Below, in pieces: positions 1 to 11,119 of a stretch of 64,000 bases of DNA. This DNA comes from Periconia sp. R9002 (taxonomy: Eukaryota; Ascomycota; Dothideomycetes; Pleosporales; Periconiaceae), in contig JAMAHW010000053.1 of NCBI GenBank assembly GCA_023627715.1, positions 211,988 to 275,987 of the forward strand, read 5' to 3'. The position numbers and the translations under genes are program-made. Each line of letters opens with the position of its first letter. Position 1 is the stretch's first letter. The notes beneath the pieces were generated by a model, which was not told the origin of the DNA, ran no database searches, and worked only from the letters and a program-made list of their open reading frames with translations.

Positions 1-1585
1 GCTAATGTGGGAGGGCACCTCTTGTGCAATGATCGACAACAGCGTTGTGGAAGCGACTTGATACTGTAAAGGCGTTAGGAAAGATCTTGGTGCGTGGACG
101 TTTCGTGATTAGTGCAGGAGCTCCCGTCGTGGCGGGCGCTATGTTGATCACGACAGTGATGTAGGCCGCTTTTCGAGGGGCAAGTTGCATTCTGGTGACA
201 TAGCCTGCTCTGTGTACACTTGCGCCGAGCTCCGGTTGTGGGGGAGATGAAGATTGGATTCTTTCTCATGATCTCCAGTAGATGGAGTTGGTCTAGTCCA
301 TATGATTGAGTTTGACATCACACATACATTCCGCACTACCAGAAAGCCCAGAAGTGGATGGATTAACGATGGGCGGCCGCTCGGAAAGAGAACAGCTTCT
401 CTGATCACACTCTTTTCGCTTGTGGTCAGGCCTTCATAACCACCTCGACCAAAAAGGTGGCGCATTTTCACTCGCGTGTGTAATGGACAACTTCAGTTAG
501 AGGCGTGACTTACTGAAGCGCTGGCAAATTTCTAGCTCAAGATATTCTACCTTTTTGGTTATCAAGGCTGTTTCGGAATAATTGTGGACGTAGGATTTGG
601 TGGGCTCCCGAAAGAACAGTACGGGGGATGGACGGAAGTGGGCTGTAGTTCTCCAATATGAAGAGCGCATGTGCAACATGGTACCTGTGCCTGTACCCTT
701 TGGTCGTGACCGACGTACAATCTGTATGGATGTGTTCGTTTGTTCAGACTTCACTTATTTTCAATTCAATACACCAACGGACAAACACATACACTCTTCT
801 TCTCTCTTTATTCTGCACAGGCACCTGCAGATGAACCAAAAGTATCCTGTTCTCAAGTCGCAGGACGAATTTGCTCTTTTTGGCGACGATGGCAATGCGG
901 TAGTCAGCACCATCGTCTTACGCCTGTGCTTTGTCCTTGTTGGTATCCAACAAGTCATCCGTATTACTGATTCTCTCATATTATTCGTGCCACCCACCTT
1001 GTCTCTCTTCCCCCAGCATTTATACGAGGCAGAATACATACTCTCGCGCTGACACACATCCACCAACCACACGTGCCTAGCGCTGCGAATGAGAAGGGTG
1101 GGGATCACACAACGGCTGCTGTTTCTCTCGTTCTCTCCTACTGGGATAGTTTGGATAACCAAGGGACCTTTTTTCCCTTTTCAATCACCCTCACTATAAA
1201 AATATGTTCGAATGAAACAAGAGTGGTACATTCACATGTTTCTAGGAAATGTGGAGAGGTCAAGTGGTTCGCCAGTCTTACTCAAGCGCTTAATTTTATT
1301 GGCAAAACAGACATGACTCAGCTTCGGTTCGCTCTCTCTTCAGGCTGCCGTTACTTCCAAGACCGAGTCAGGACTTATTTCCCATTTCGAGATCTCTTCC
1401 TTGCCGTTCATCAGCCTATCCACCATAGAAGCTCCCCATAAGCTGTACACACAGTTGTGATCACTTTAAATTTTATGCTACTGAATGATAGGTGTAATCT
1501 GGCTAGTCGAGCTTCACTCAGCCTAAAGAAAGGTATATTTCATACAAGGATGCACTCAGATATAGATAAATAATGAGTGTAATCA
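1..1585. other. No supported gene
   Basis: Short open frames occur on both strands, the longest about 150 codons around 597-1052. None shows a recognisable domain, a signal peptide or a coding-like composition that carries across a splice site. I cannot exclude the edge of a gene entering from the left, because a minus-strand frame is open near bases 2-190. Confidence 0.4.
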
Positions 1586-2650
1586 CTATGGTATGAACCC
1601 TTTGTACGGTCTTTGATATAGAGTATGTTCCCAACAGGTCAAATCCGTAGTCAAATCCTGATAAACTCCAACGTGCTGATCAATCTCGATGTACGTCCAT
1701 CCAACATCTTCCACGTAGTCGTCAGTCTCGCCATCTTCCCAACCCTCAGCGATATGTGCCGTCCTGCCGCCACTCCACTCTGAATTTAAGATCTTGACAT
1801 AGGGACCTTCGGGACGTTCATATTTATCTAGAGCTTGAAGGCAGACTTTGTCCACAAATAGACAAAACCGCCATCTTGCAGGTAACACTGCTGCTGGGTG
1901 ACAGATGCCGTTCTCCAAGGAGGGATAACTTTCTGGAATATCGCTACGCAATATCCTATAAGCTTCCGCCTTCCCTCCCCATTCCTCTGTGTATGTTAAA
2001 CGAGGTGTAAGGTCATCGGCGACCCAGGCTCGAAAAGCGTCACGAACTGTGTGCGAATCCGCACCGCTTAGTGTATCCTCATTCTCAATAACAGTGAGCT
2101 CATAGTGCGCTGCGAGGTATTGTTGGCCTTCGTAAGATAGTGTTTTCTCAATGCTGCTACGAAGATGGTCAATTATTCGAGTGAAAAGAGCGTCAGTTTC
2201 TGGTTCGTAGATTGTGCGGAAGACTACGAAACCCCAAGGTGCCCCAGGTCGTAGGTTGTGATTGAACAAGCTCTCGACTAGATCGTCAAAACCATTATGT
2301 CCTCCATCACGATTGTTTAGCTCGGCGAGCCTTTCTTCGACACTAGTGGCTAGTGACCGTGACTGCGCTTCCCGTCGCGCCTGTGCATCTTTGAGTATTC
2401 GAAGCGTTTCCTCCAAATCAATTTCTGCTGTCACTGTGGTTCCATCGGCGCCTTTTGTATAGTCTACTGGGCTCTCGATTTCCGTTATATGCTCGGAGAG
2501 TAATTCGGAGGCTCGTTGGTCATGAAATACGTGTTCAGCATGCTTCGGTGGACATAAAGGCTGTCCTGAATGCTTTTTTTGTTGGATGGCTGTATCGTCA
2601 TTGTCTGAGAAACTTTGGATTTCTTTTCGTGGCCAATCTTGGCACACCAT
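1586..2650 (-). CDS. Conserved fungal protein of unknown function
   Basis: Single-exon gene of 354 codons with an ATG at 2650. The central part reads WGFVVFRTIYEPETDALFTR (about residues 140-159), a pattern I associate with a large family of uncharacterised Pezizomycotina proteins that carry a WGF(V/T)(V/I)(F/Y)R signature followed by an acidic, tryptophan-rich C-terminal half. Visible here are a charged helix-forming stretch at about residues 75-115, the signature block, and a C-terminal half with WGGKAEAY, PARWRFCLFVDK and a DVGWTYIEID motif. No signal peptide or membrane segment is seen. The transcript would end about 1.6 kb from the left edge of the window and faces away from the next gene. 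No function can be assigned. Confidence 0.7.
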   Translation of the reverse strand: MVCQDWPRKEIQSFSDNDDTAIQQKKHSGQPLCPPKHAEHVFHDQRASELLSEHITEIESPVDYTKGADGTTVTAEIDLEETLRILKDAQARREAQSRSLATSVEERLAELNNRDGGHNGFDDLVESLFNHNLRPGAPWGFVVFRTIYEPETDALFTRIIDHLRSSIEKTLSYEGQQYLAAHYELTVIENEDTLSGADSHTVRDAFRAWVADDLTPRLTYTEEWGGKAEAYRILRSDIPESYPSLENGICHPAAVLPARWRFCLFVDKVCLQALDKYERPEGPYVKILNSEWSGGRTAHIAEGWEDGETDDYVEDVGWTYIEIDQHVGVYQDLTTDLTCWEHTLYQRPYKGFIP

Positions 2651-4810
2651 ACGCTTTTCTCAAGGCTGCAGCGTAGGTGTTGACCGTGAGCCTGCCTGCC
2701 GACTGTAGAGGGCGAGGCAGGCGGTACATTAGTACTGGTAAATGGAGATAGATTCGTTGCGTGTGCCGGTTTCGTTAGATGTTAGATTCTTCTCTCGGCG
2801 TGAGAGTTTATGGTCAAAAGTGTGAGTTTGACTTCGCTGCTTTACATTTGTAAAATCCCCAGAATCTGGGAGGTGGCGGTGAGTGAGTAAAAGTCAAGTC
2901 AACCCAACATATTGTGAGCCTAGGCCTATCCCAAGCCTTTTCCTTATGTAGTAAGATACGGGAAGAGTCCAGGATATATAAGAGCTCGGACCCTAACCGC
3001 TCCTTTCCCTCTTGAATTTCAACAATATATTGAATGTTACGTTTACTCTTACCTATTCCTAAGCCGGATCCTTAACGCAACGCTGGTTCAAAAATCACTG
3101 ATCCTTATATTCTCCTCCGAAATTTTGCAGGGAAACTCAGAGAGTCAGACCTATTTCCATAGTCTTATACTCTGCACGGTATGCAAGTATTAATGCCGAA
3201 TGCATAAAAGATTAAGATAGTGTAAAACACGCGCTCGTCCCTTTTAGTTCCAAGGCCAACCCATGAAATAGCTGAAGCGTGTATATGGTCTGTCCATATG
3301 TGCCTGTTTAGAAACGAAAGCTTACGCTATATAATCATGAGGGATATAATGGTTGGATGGAAACCGTATAGTACAGCGAGTTAAAGCTTGGCTAGCGAGA
3401 TGCATAACTAGAAATGTTTAGCATATCTTTATAGTCAATGTGCGGTGTAGATCTGTTCCGGTAGATTCAGTTGCAAACGAGTCCATCTAGATGCTCTTCT
3501 TTGAAGGGCAAAACACTACACAAGCGAAGAGGTATGACAATGCAGGTGTTTTCAATTCAAGAATGTGTTGTTCGATGTAGGAAAGTATAATCGAATTTCT
3601 GCACTCTCCTTCTGTACAAACTAAAATCGAGATGACGGATCAATATGAAAAGCGTTGCAAAGAACTAATGGCTGGGAGCTTGTCTCAACCGAGATGAAAA
3701 CGGAGAACCTCAACCTTTGCAGAAACATGAAACCTGAACATACATGTGTGAGTATCAATTGATGCAGGTTCACCAACATCACACGGTCTTCGCGTCCTCA
3801 TACTGGCTTGAAACAATGTAGCCAGTTCAAAAATCACCTTACTTTTTCTTTGAGTTGCGCAGCTGTGCATAGTGGAAATTGTTCGTTTTGAATGAAGGCT
3901 TTTCGTTCAATGCATTGAGTGTACTGGGGGTGTTGCGCTTATGTGCAGGTTTCACGTTGGCGCAAAAGCTTGATTGTGTGAGAGTACGGAGGTGGATCTA
4001 GTCTTAAAGCGGTATAGTATGGAGTAAGCGTATCGCCTCAGGCATTGACGGCTAGCTCGTACCAATCCTACAATCCAACATTGAATTATCGATACTTTGA
4101 GCCACGGGCACGACCTAGGGATAAACTGAGATACTATCAAAAAATCAGTTGATGGCCGCTGTGATGGATGCTCGTGTAACGCTCCCAAGCCCATTGATAA
4201 CCCCAAGCTACGCAAGAATCAAGAGCAACACATGTTCACCCAGATGGATGGTTCAAGTTCAGTTTGCAACCCGTCCTACATCTCACTAGTCAGATATCTA
4301 ATTGGTGGAACGATAATGGCTTTGTTCGAGATCGTTCGAGAATACGAACTATACCCCAAACTGCTACCTCGGTACTTTGAATATGTCGCAAGTACTCCTC
4401 CTACCGCGCAAAAAACCTAGAGGATGTGTTTAGAGTCTAACTGTGTGTGGTAAGGCGATATGGAACAGGTATAGTGAAAACATGTCAGACAACATGACAT
4501 GCAGCCCTGTCGCAAGCATGAAACCACGACGTGGAGTCCATGCCGAATAGCCACATCTGGAATATGATTCGGAAGCAAAATGCCTCGCGACAAGCGGCAC
4601 ATCAAGGCACAGAGAGATAGATATAAGAAGTTTCGCCCAGCTCTCAGTCAAGTTTGCCACCCCATTCCCTTCATTCTTTTTTGACATTCTTTTTTTGCTT
4701 TTCCGACTAGTTCGGCTTCCATTCTTTCATCCCTCGACTCCGACTGGTTGGACTCGAATTATCACATTCTTTTTCAATTTGCTCAGCTTCTACCATCTAC
4801 TTCCGTTAAG
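2651..4810. other. Intergenic, no supported gene
   Basis: A two-kilobase gap between divergently transcribed genes. It carries the possible LTR described separately. A TATA-like ATATAAG at about 4621 lies some 190 bases before the ATG of the secreted-protein gene. The short frames present show no coding features. Confidence 0.5.
2819..3077 (+). repeat. Possible solo-LTR remnant
   Basis: The stretch starts TGTGAGTTTG, contains a strong TATATAAGAG at about 2975, then a pyrimidine-rich initiator-like tract and the sequence TTTCAACAATATATTGAAT, and ends near CCTTAACG. This order (TG start, TATATAAG, pyrimidine tract, CAACAATA..TTGAAT) resembles LTRs of Pleosporales Ty1/copia elements as I remember them. 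No ORF follows the promoter-like part. I found no convincing target-site duplication, so the ends are approximate. It could instead be an orphan promoter. Confidence 0.3.
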
Positions 4811-6045
4811 ATGTTTCCACGTTCTATTCTGGTGGCGCTTGTTGCGTCTGCAAGCCTCATCGAAGGCACTGCTCTCGACTTCTCCAATACCCCTAAGAAG
4901 GTTGCTAGGCAGCAGGGCGGCCAAGGAAACGGTCAAAAAGGCGGCCAACAGGGCGGACAGACATGCTTGAACAACGATCTGATTCAGTCCGCTAGTGCCC
5001 TCACGGGGCAGGAATCAGGCACAGAGGGTATCAAACCCGGCCAAGCACCTTCAGCTACGTAAGCTTGTCTTTCTTTCGACTTCATCGTTGCATATGCGCT
5101 AACATACCTGCTAGCGACAAAGCCAATTTCATCAACTTTTGCCAGGGTCAGGAACTTACGAATGGTATGCAAATCAAGACCGGATCTTGCAACGGGATCC
5201 CTATGGGAAAAATCCCAGCCCAAACCAACATGATTACGGCCGTGATCACGAACCCCAAAGTAGGCGTGCAGATCCCTTCAGATACTACGTTCACCATCGA
5301 CGTACAAACAAAGCACCTCAACGCTGGTCACTTCGTCAACCCAACAACAAATTACTACTCCGCCCCTCAGGATCTGGATAAGAACGGCGACGTCATCGGT
5401 CACTGCCACGTCACGGTTCAAGACATTGGCAGTTTGCAAGCTACCAACCCTCCCGACCCAGCCAAATTTGCCTTCTTCAAAGGCATTGATGATGCTGGAA
5501 ACGGACAAGGCCTGCTCTCTGCCACTGTCACGGATGGCCTCCCGGCCGGTATCTATCGCGTATGCACTATAATCTCGGCTCAGAACCACCAGTCCGTAAG
5601 CATGCCTGTTGCTCAGCGCGGTGCCCAAGATGATTGCACAAAGTTTGAGGTGGTCGCATCCAATTCCGGGAAAAAGCCTTCGCCAAATGACAAGAATGGT
5701 GATGGGGCTCAGAACCAGGATAAGGAGGGTATAGTGAAGGACAAGGGCGCCAAAGGCAATGGTGCCCCAGGGAATCAAGCTAACGGCCAGGCTTCCAACA
5801 ACCAGAACACCAACGGTCAGGCCTCTAACAACCAGAACGGCAACGGCCAGACCACCACCAACCAGAACGGCAACGGCCAGACCACCACCAACCAGAACGG
5901 AAACCGGAACACCACACAAACCGCCGGCAAACAGAACGTCGACCCTCCGAGCACCAATCGCAACGCCACCCAGAATGCCAAAGGAAACTCCAACGGGAAG
6001 TCCAAGTTTAGCAAGAGAAGGTTTGAAGGAGTGCGACTATATTAG
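4811..6045 (+). CDS. Secreted protein of the fungal 'ribosomal protein S17-like' family
   Basis: Two exons, 4811-5058 and 5115-6045. The 56-base intron has GTAAGC, a GCTAAC branch and CTAG, and the phases match; the protein is 392 residues. The N-terminus MFPRSILVALVASASLIEG is a signal peptide, followed by a Gly/Gln-rich pro-region after KKVARQQ. The core (about residues 85-290) has NFINFCQGQELTNGMQIKTG, SCNGIPMGKIPA, GHCHVTVQD, FFKGIDDAGNGQGLL and MPVAQRGAQDDCTKF. These define a secreted fungal family usually mis-annotated as ribosomal protein S17; it has nothing to do with ribosomes, and its role is unknown. The C-terminus is a low-complexity Asn/Gln/Thr tail with tandem NNQN and GQTTTNQNGN units, ending with a basic KFSKRRF motif. 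Extracellular location is inferred from the signal peptide. Confidence 0.88.
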
Positions 6046-6923
6046 GAAACGAGCGGAGTTCATGCTTGCACGCACAGCAGAAGAGGAGGACGTTACCAAT
6101 ATTCGGCCTCTGCAATATATATACCATGAACGCAGTCTTACGACTGATGACACCATACCTCTTTTTTGTAAATAATGGGAGATGATAATGTAAGATACGA
6201 TTGGAACCCTGATTTGTTTTTCAAGTCTCGTGTGAATGAAGATATGGCACTGTGTCCTCGATAGTTAGATGCTATCTGTGAAGGTGAATGTCAGCGTTAG
6301 TTGTATTGTATCCATTATGGAAAGTATCAATTATTGATTGCAGAGCATCATACTACCTACTCCCAGTATCAACACAGGCAAACTTTGGAGTAACGTCCTC
6401 GGCTTACAGCTACCGGGCCGCAAAAAGCAAAAAAACATACAACAGCAGGTATTCGCTAGTGGTCACCCACCTAACTACTAATCCGCCGGTACCATGCTTA
6501 AGTAAGGCTGAGCGGACGGGAAGCCCTGTTTTCATGGTCCTATGGTCGTATGTGGAATATTAACAATGATATATAAAATATATAGTCTAAAAATATTTTC
6601 CAAAAAAGGGGGAGAAATTGTAGTGAAGCAATTTGTAGGGAGGTACTTAGGAGTTTCTCTCTACCAATTCAAGGCTACACCCAACCGACCTGATATTCAT
6701 ACTATAGTGCAAGGCAAAGCGAAAGAGCCTAACAGATATGAACTGTGAATCCGTAATCTGATGCACGCTAGCTAAGAAAGTTCACCCGAAGACAGCCCGG
6801 CACGCCCGCCTTTACATTGATACATTTGAATTGAAAGCATTTAAACCTACCACACCGCTGCCTCAATATCACATTATTTCTAGAAATTTTCGGGTTTTTT
6901 TGGTAGCAAACGAGCTTCCCAAT
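6046..6923. other. Intergenic, nothing recognised
   Basis: This stretch holds the 3' flank of the secreted-protein gene and the 5' flank of the next gene. It is AT-rich around 6540-6620. I see no RNA gene or repeat structure. Confidence 0.5.
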
Positions 6924-8448
6924 ATGCCCCGAGAGGTGCCGCGTCGATATTCTGGAAGTTCGCCCCAACCTAAGACACCGCAGCACGCAGCCATAGGGGT
7001 ACATTCGAAACTAGACCTGGTACCTACACCAAGTAGCCGGAAACGCCTCAGAAGATTACAACTTTGTGCGGAGGGTCTCATATATGCATTACTTAATATT
7101 GAAGATGCGCAACACGCACTAGAATTGAAGCAAGATGAGCATCGGCGCCGTGGTGATCACATGTATTATGGAAGTTTGAGTGACGGCGAATCTGTTGACG
7201 AGGAAGAGGGCTCAGAAACCGCCCGCTGCAACCAAATCCTACAGAAGATACTCCTGTCTGACCGAGAACGAATCATAAAGTTTATGGAAGCGCATCCCGA
7301 AGAATCCTCTGTCTCCCATGACGAACGCATAGATTTCGCTGCTGCTGGCGCGGATTTTGACGTGCTAGAGAATTATTTGGATACGAAACTCACACGTGTT
7401 CGAATGCGATTGACGGAAGTTTACAAGTGAGTGTATTTGAGCTACGCAAACATTCTTATCTCATTGTATCTCTTACAGGACTTTTGTCGCCGAGTTCGAA
7501 GCAATTGTCAAAACCAATAGTTTTCCGTTCTTGACCGAGCTTCATCGCGCGATGCGAACCGTCCTACCAACCGAACTTCGTCACATGATTTATAGTTACC
7601 TGTTTCCAACCACGTATGAATACATGGTCCATGACACCGTGCATTTCCAGCTGCCGTCATTCGATCCAGATTTCCATGACCCAGGGTGGCCTGATCTCAA
7701 ACTTCTCAAAGTTGAAAGCGAACTAGAGAGCGCAAGAAAAACTTTCGAAGCGGGGAATGAGGATGTGTATAAGCCCGGTGGTTGGCTGCTCAATCCATCG
7801 TACGTTGGTAAAGATATGGCTCGTGATCTAGCAGAGATCTATTACTCGTCATACGGATTCGGACTTCAAATGAGAAACATGAAAAGTTTTCTTCTTGAAG
7901 ATCGTACAGAAACAGATTTCAAGCCATTGGAGCATGTCCGTAGGAAGCTGGATGTCTTTGTCGGGACGACTAGGTGCAACAGCAAGTCAGAAAACGCGTG
8001 GGCAAGCACAGAAAACGAAACAGAATTCCTGGATCGTATCTACTCTAATCTCAAAGACCTTCTCCTGCTCTCTCACCTCCGCGATATCCGGATTATCATA
8101 ATTATTAGCACGACCTCGTCATTATGAGATCCTCAAATGGAAGGCGACCGTCGTCTTTATAACGTCATGGAAGCAGTTCGTGAGCCTATCTATGATATGC
8201 TGCATGCTGGCGTTGATCTTGAAGTACGGCATATCGCGATGTCATCAAACAAAAGTCTTGACATCTCCAAAGGACCATGGAACCTTTTCAAAATCGATAA
8301 AGAGTCGTGGCACGACGAACGGCAAACTCACAGCCTGAGTTGGAGGCCTTCGTCCAATTTTGTAACTAGAGAAGATTGTAATCGGGACACACTGCAACAA
8401 CTGCTAGTGCAGCGATGGGGCTTACCTCGGTCGATTGATACGTATTAG
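6924..8448 (+). pseudogene. Unknown fungal protein gene with an in-frame stop
   Basis: The ATG at 6924 begins MPREVPRRYSGSS. Exon 1 ends at 7426, the intron is GTGAGT..CTTACAG (7427-7478), and exon 2 continues in phase with TFVAEFEAIVKTNSFP. Exon 2 contains LPTELRHMIYSYLFP (a motif common at the start of fungal 'ELR..IY.YL' proteins) and a possible ubiquitin-ligase-like or unknown globular region. At 8125-8127 a TGA stops the frame after DIRIIIIISTTSSL. Only three codons later the same frame reopens with MEGDRRLYNVMEAVREPIYD and runs to 8448 without another stop. The continued frame looks like the natural C-terminus (VREPIYDMLHAGVDLEV). Either the gene is recently disabled, the stop is read through, a non-obvious intron removes it, or it is a sequence error. 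The function is unknown. Confidence 0.6.
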
Positions 8449-9203
8449 TGATATACAGAACCTCAAGCAAGGCTGATGACCTGGTTTTTAACCTATTTCA
8501 TGATCCATATACGTACTCATTACAAAAACTGGTTATCGGAACTTGTGAAAAGTACGAACAATAGAGGCAGTGCTTACTTGTAGCATTGCTAATACTCTTG
8601 TCTTTGGCAGCAGGTCAAAGAGAGCACGCTTCTGGATGTCCAGCAGTCTGGCATTGCTTTTCGATAGTAAAGATGCTATCTTGCAATGCTACGCTTGCTT
8701 GTTCCAGGTCCCTTTTCGAAAGAGACTGGCCAGTGCATGCGCTTGATTATCCAGAACACGGAAGATTGACTGAGCCAAGATCTTCATTATCCCATCTCTC
8801 TACGGGATTCAGACGTTTAAGTTCCTGCTTAACTGTTGGATACTTTCACCCCTTACATCTCTCATTCAATATCCGCACAACTTGCTACGTACGCAAGCAG
8901 ATTGCTAATTAAGCTCTGTCTAATCGACCATGGAAATCATTCTGCACCAGAAATGAAAATCCTGCTATTGTATCCCACGTTCGGCCTCCGATCATCCGAG
9001 TTATTGTAATCAAAATAAGGTGATACAAGCAAAAAAAAGCTTATAGCGTTTAAGCTTACGCCTTTTGTGACCTAACTGTTCGAGTACGGTAGACTAGGGT
9101 GATGTCTTTCAATGATTCGGCTGATCGATTGCTTCGACCAATCTCGAACGATTTCGTCTGCGTCACATCGGCGAGAATTCGGATGCAAACCGCTTACCAA
9201 GCA
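8449..9203. other. Intergenic, nothing recognised
   Basis: The stretch has short frames only and no domain or RNA signature. It ends at the MITE described next. Confidence 0.4.
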
Positions 9204-9437
9204 CAGGGGGTTGAACTGTCGGAAAGCAGCGTATCGGGATAGAAAATCGGGTTATATTTTTCTCCAAATCAGATGTTAGACTTCTCTTTTCGCTTGATAC
9301 AATTGGCCAGTTGCAAATGGGTACATAAACTTCTTGATGTGCTGCTTTCCGAATCTCGATACCGTGAGCAAAGTACATTTCCACATGATGATAAACAATA
9401 TTTTTTCGATGCTGCCTCCCGACGTGTTAACCCCCTG
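9204..9437. mobile_element. MITE with CAGGGGGTT terminal inverted repeats
   Basis: The left end reads CAGGGGGTTGAACTGTCGG and the right end, reverse-complemented, reads CAGGGGGTTAACACGTCGGG. About 21 of the first 27 positions match, and the repeats continue into GCAGC..ATCG on both sides. The element is about 234 bases with no coding capacity. The right flank begins with TA; the left flank is CA, so a TA target duplication is only half preserved. The same termini bound a second element at 33629-34059 in this window. Ends and TA preference suggest a non-autonomous Tc1/mariner-type element (inference). It lies about 275 bases upstream of the monooxygenase start codon. Confidence 0.7.
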
Positions 9438-9712
9438 TATATCGCTCATGTTCGAAGAACTGTACGGTGTCCAGACTCTTGTAGTCAATGGAATAATTCC
9501 GCGTCATACCGACTTCCGCCTCCTCACAATCATTGCAGAAATGTTCATCGGGTGCTGGACGCAATGGACGGATCTCACATATAAGACCTAAAACACACTG
9601 AACTTGTGCAAGTATCAATCATCATTCCAATCGATCGAGCCTCAATCAACTAAGCATTTTGAAAAAACAACAACAACGCGTCTAAACCGACCCTTCACTA
9701 TTGATATCTACT

Positions 9713-11119
9713 ATGTCCGGTCTCAGTAAACCTAGTGACATGGCTTCCAAGGATTTCGACATCGCCGTCGTAGGCGGCGGTATCGCAGGCCTAGTACTGG
9801 CAATCGCCTTACACCACCGCGGTATCAAGGTGCAAATTTATGAGTCAGCCCACAAGTTTGGGGAGATTGGTGCCGGCGTATCGTTCACTCCCAACGCCGT
9901 GCAGGCCATGAAGCTCTGCCACGCAGAAGTTTACGAAGCCTTCGAGAAGGTCTGTACCTTCAATGCCTGGCTTTCGAAGAAGCTTGTCTGGTTCGATTAT
10001 TATGATGGCTGGGTAGGCGAGGGTGAGCCGCGACAGAGGTCAAAGGAGCCTCTTTTTCAAATCATGTGTGATCTTGGGCAAAATGGCGTTCACCGCGCGC
10101 ACTTCTTGGACGCAATGATCCACCTGGTGCCAGAAGAGATCGCACACTTTGGTAAGAGGCTGATGAGTCTGGACTACGATGACGCTGGCAAATGCGTGAT
10201 GAGCTTCGAAGATGGATCAACAGCCAAAGCGGACGCCGTGATAGGATGCGATGGTATTAAATCTATGGTCAGACAACAGATGCACGGCGTTGACCACCCT
10301 TGCGCCCATCCATCGTATACATACAAGTATGCGTACAGAGTTGTCGTGCCGATGGAGCAAGCGGTTCAGATCATTGGCGAAGAAAAGGCCAAGAACTCTT
10401 GTTTGTTCATGGGACCGAACAACCATGTGCTTACTTTCCCGATCAACAAAGGCAAGACGTTTAACATGGTCGCCTTCCACACGACCGACAAGGACTGGCC
10501 CAACAGTGAAAAGCTCGTGGGCCGAGCGACGCGCGCGGACGCTCTTCGTGATTTTGCCGGCTTCAGCGAGGAAGTTATTAAGATCATGAATCTTACGCAC
10601 GAGAATCTCGATACTTGGGCCATCTTTGACCTGGGGGACCACCCTCCACCATCGTATTCTAAGGGGCGGGTCGCAATCATGGGAGACGCAGCACACGCGA
10701 CGTCACCTCACCGTGAGTATTTCTGAGTGGGACCGATGTCACTCCTATGGCTCCACTTCCCTTAATAATCCATCAGATGTATGCTGACAATCAGAACCAC
10801 AGATGGTGCTGGCGCGGGAATGGCCATCGAGGACGCTGCAGTCATGGCTGGCTTACTCTCCGATCCTGAAGTGAAGACTGCTAAGGACCTTGAAGCGGTA
10901 TTCGCGGTCTTCGATAAGATCAGACGGCCTCGGGGCGAACTGCTGGTGCAGAGCAGCAGGGCTAATGGCGAAGTGTACGAGTGGCGGAACGAAAGCACCG
11001 GCAGAGACTTTCAGAAGTGTAGGGCGGAAATTCAGAGGAATGATGCTATCGCCCACGTTGATGTGAAGAAGATGTTACAGAATGGGGTGGAGAAGGTGCA
11101 TCAAAAGTTGAAAGCGTGA
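9713..11119 (+). CDS. FAD-dependent monooxygenase, salicylate-hydroxylase type
   Basis: Two exons, 9713-10712 and 10803-11119. The intron is GTGAGT..CACAG, and the join restores the conserved SPHHGAGAGMAIED; the protein is 438 residues. It is a class A flavoprotein hydroxylase using NAD(P)H, O2 and FAD. Near the N-terminus is the Rossmann dinucleotide motif VVGGGIAGLVLAIAL with the acidic partner YESA. In the middle is GCDGIKSMVR (DG motif), and GRVAIMGDAAHATSPH is the GD motif that contacts the FAD ribityl chain. Length and motifs fit fungal salicylate hydroxylase / 6-hydroxynicotinate 3-monooxygenase relatives; the substrate cannot be read from sequence. No signal peptide is seen, so it is probably cytosolic. 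It is not embedded in an obvious biosynthetic cluster, and the nearest upstream feature is a MITE. I use the ATG at 9713 because nothing upstream in frame is an ATG. Confidence 0.9.

Noticed and set aside
597..1052. 151-codon plus-strand frame near the left edge
   Set aside because: No domain, no codon-like regularity, overlaps an equally long opposite frame; likely chance.
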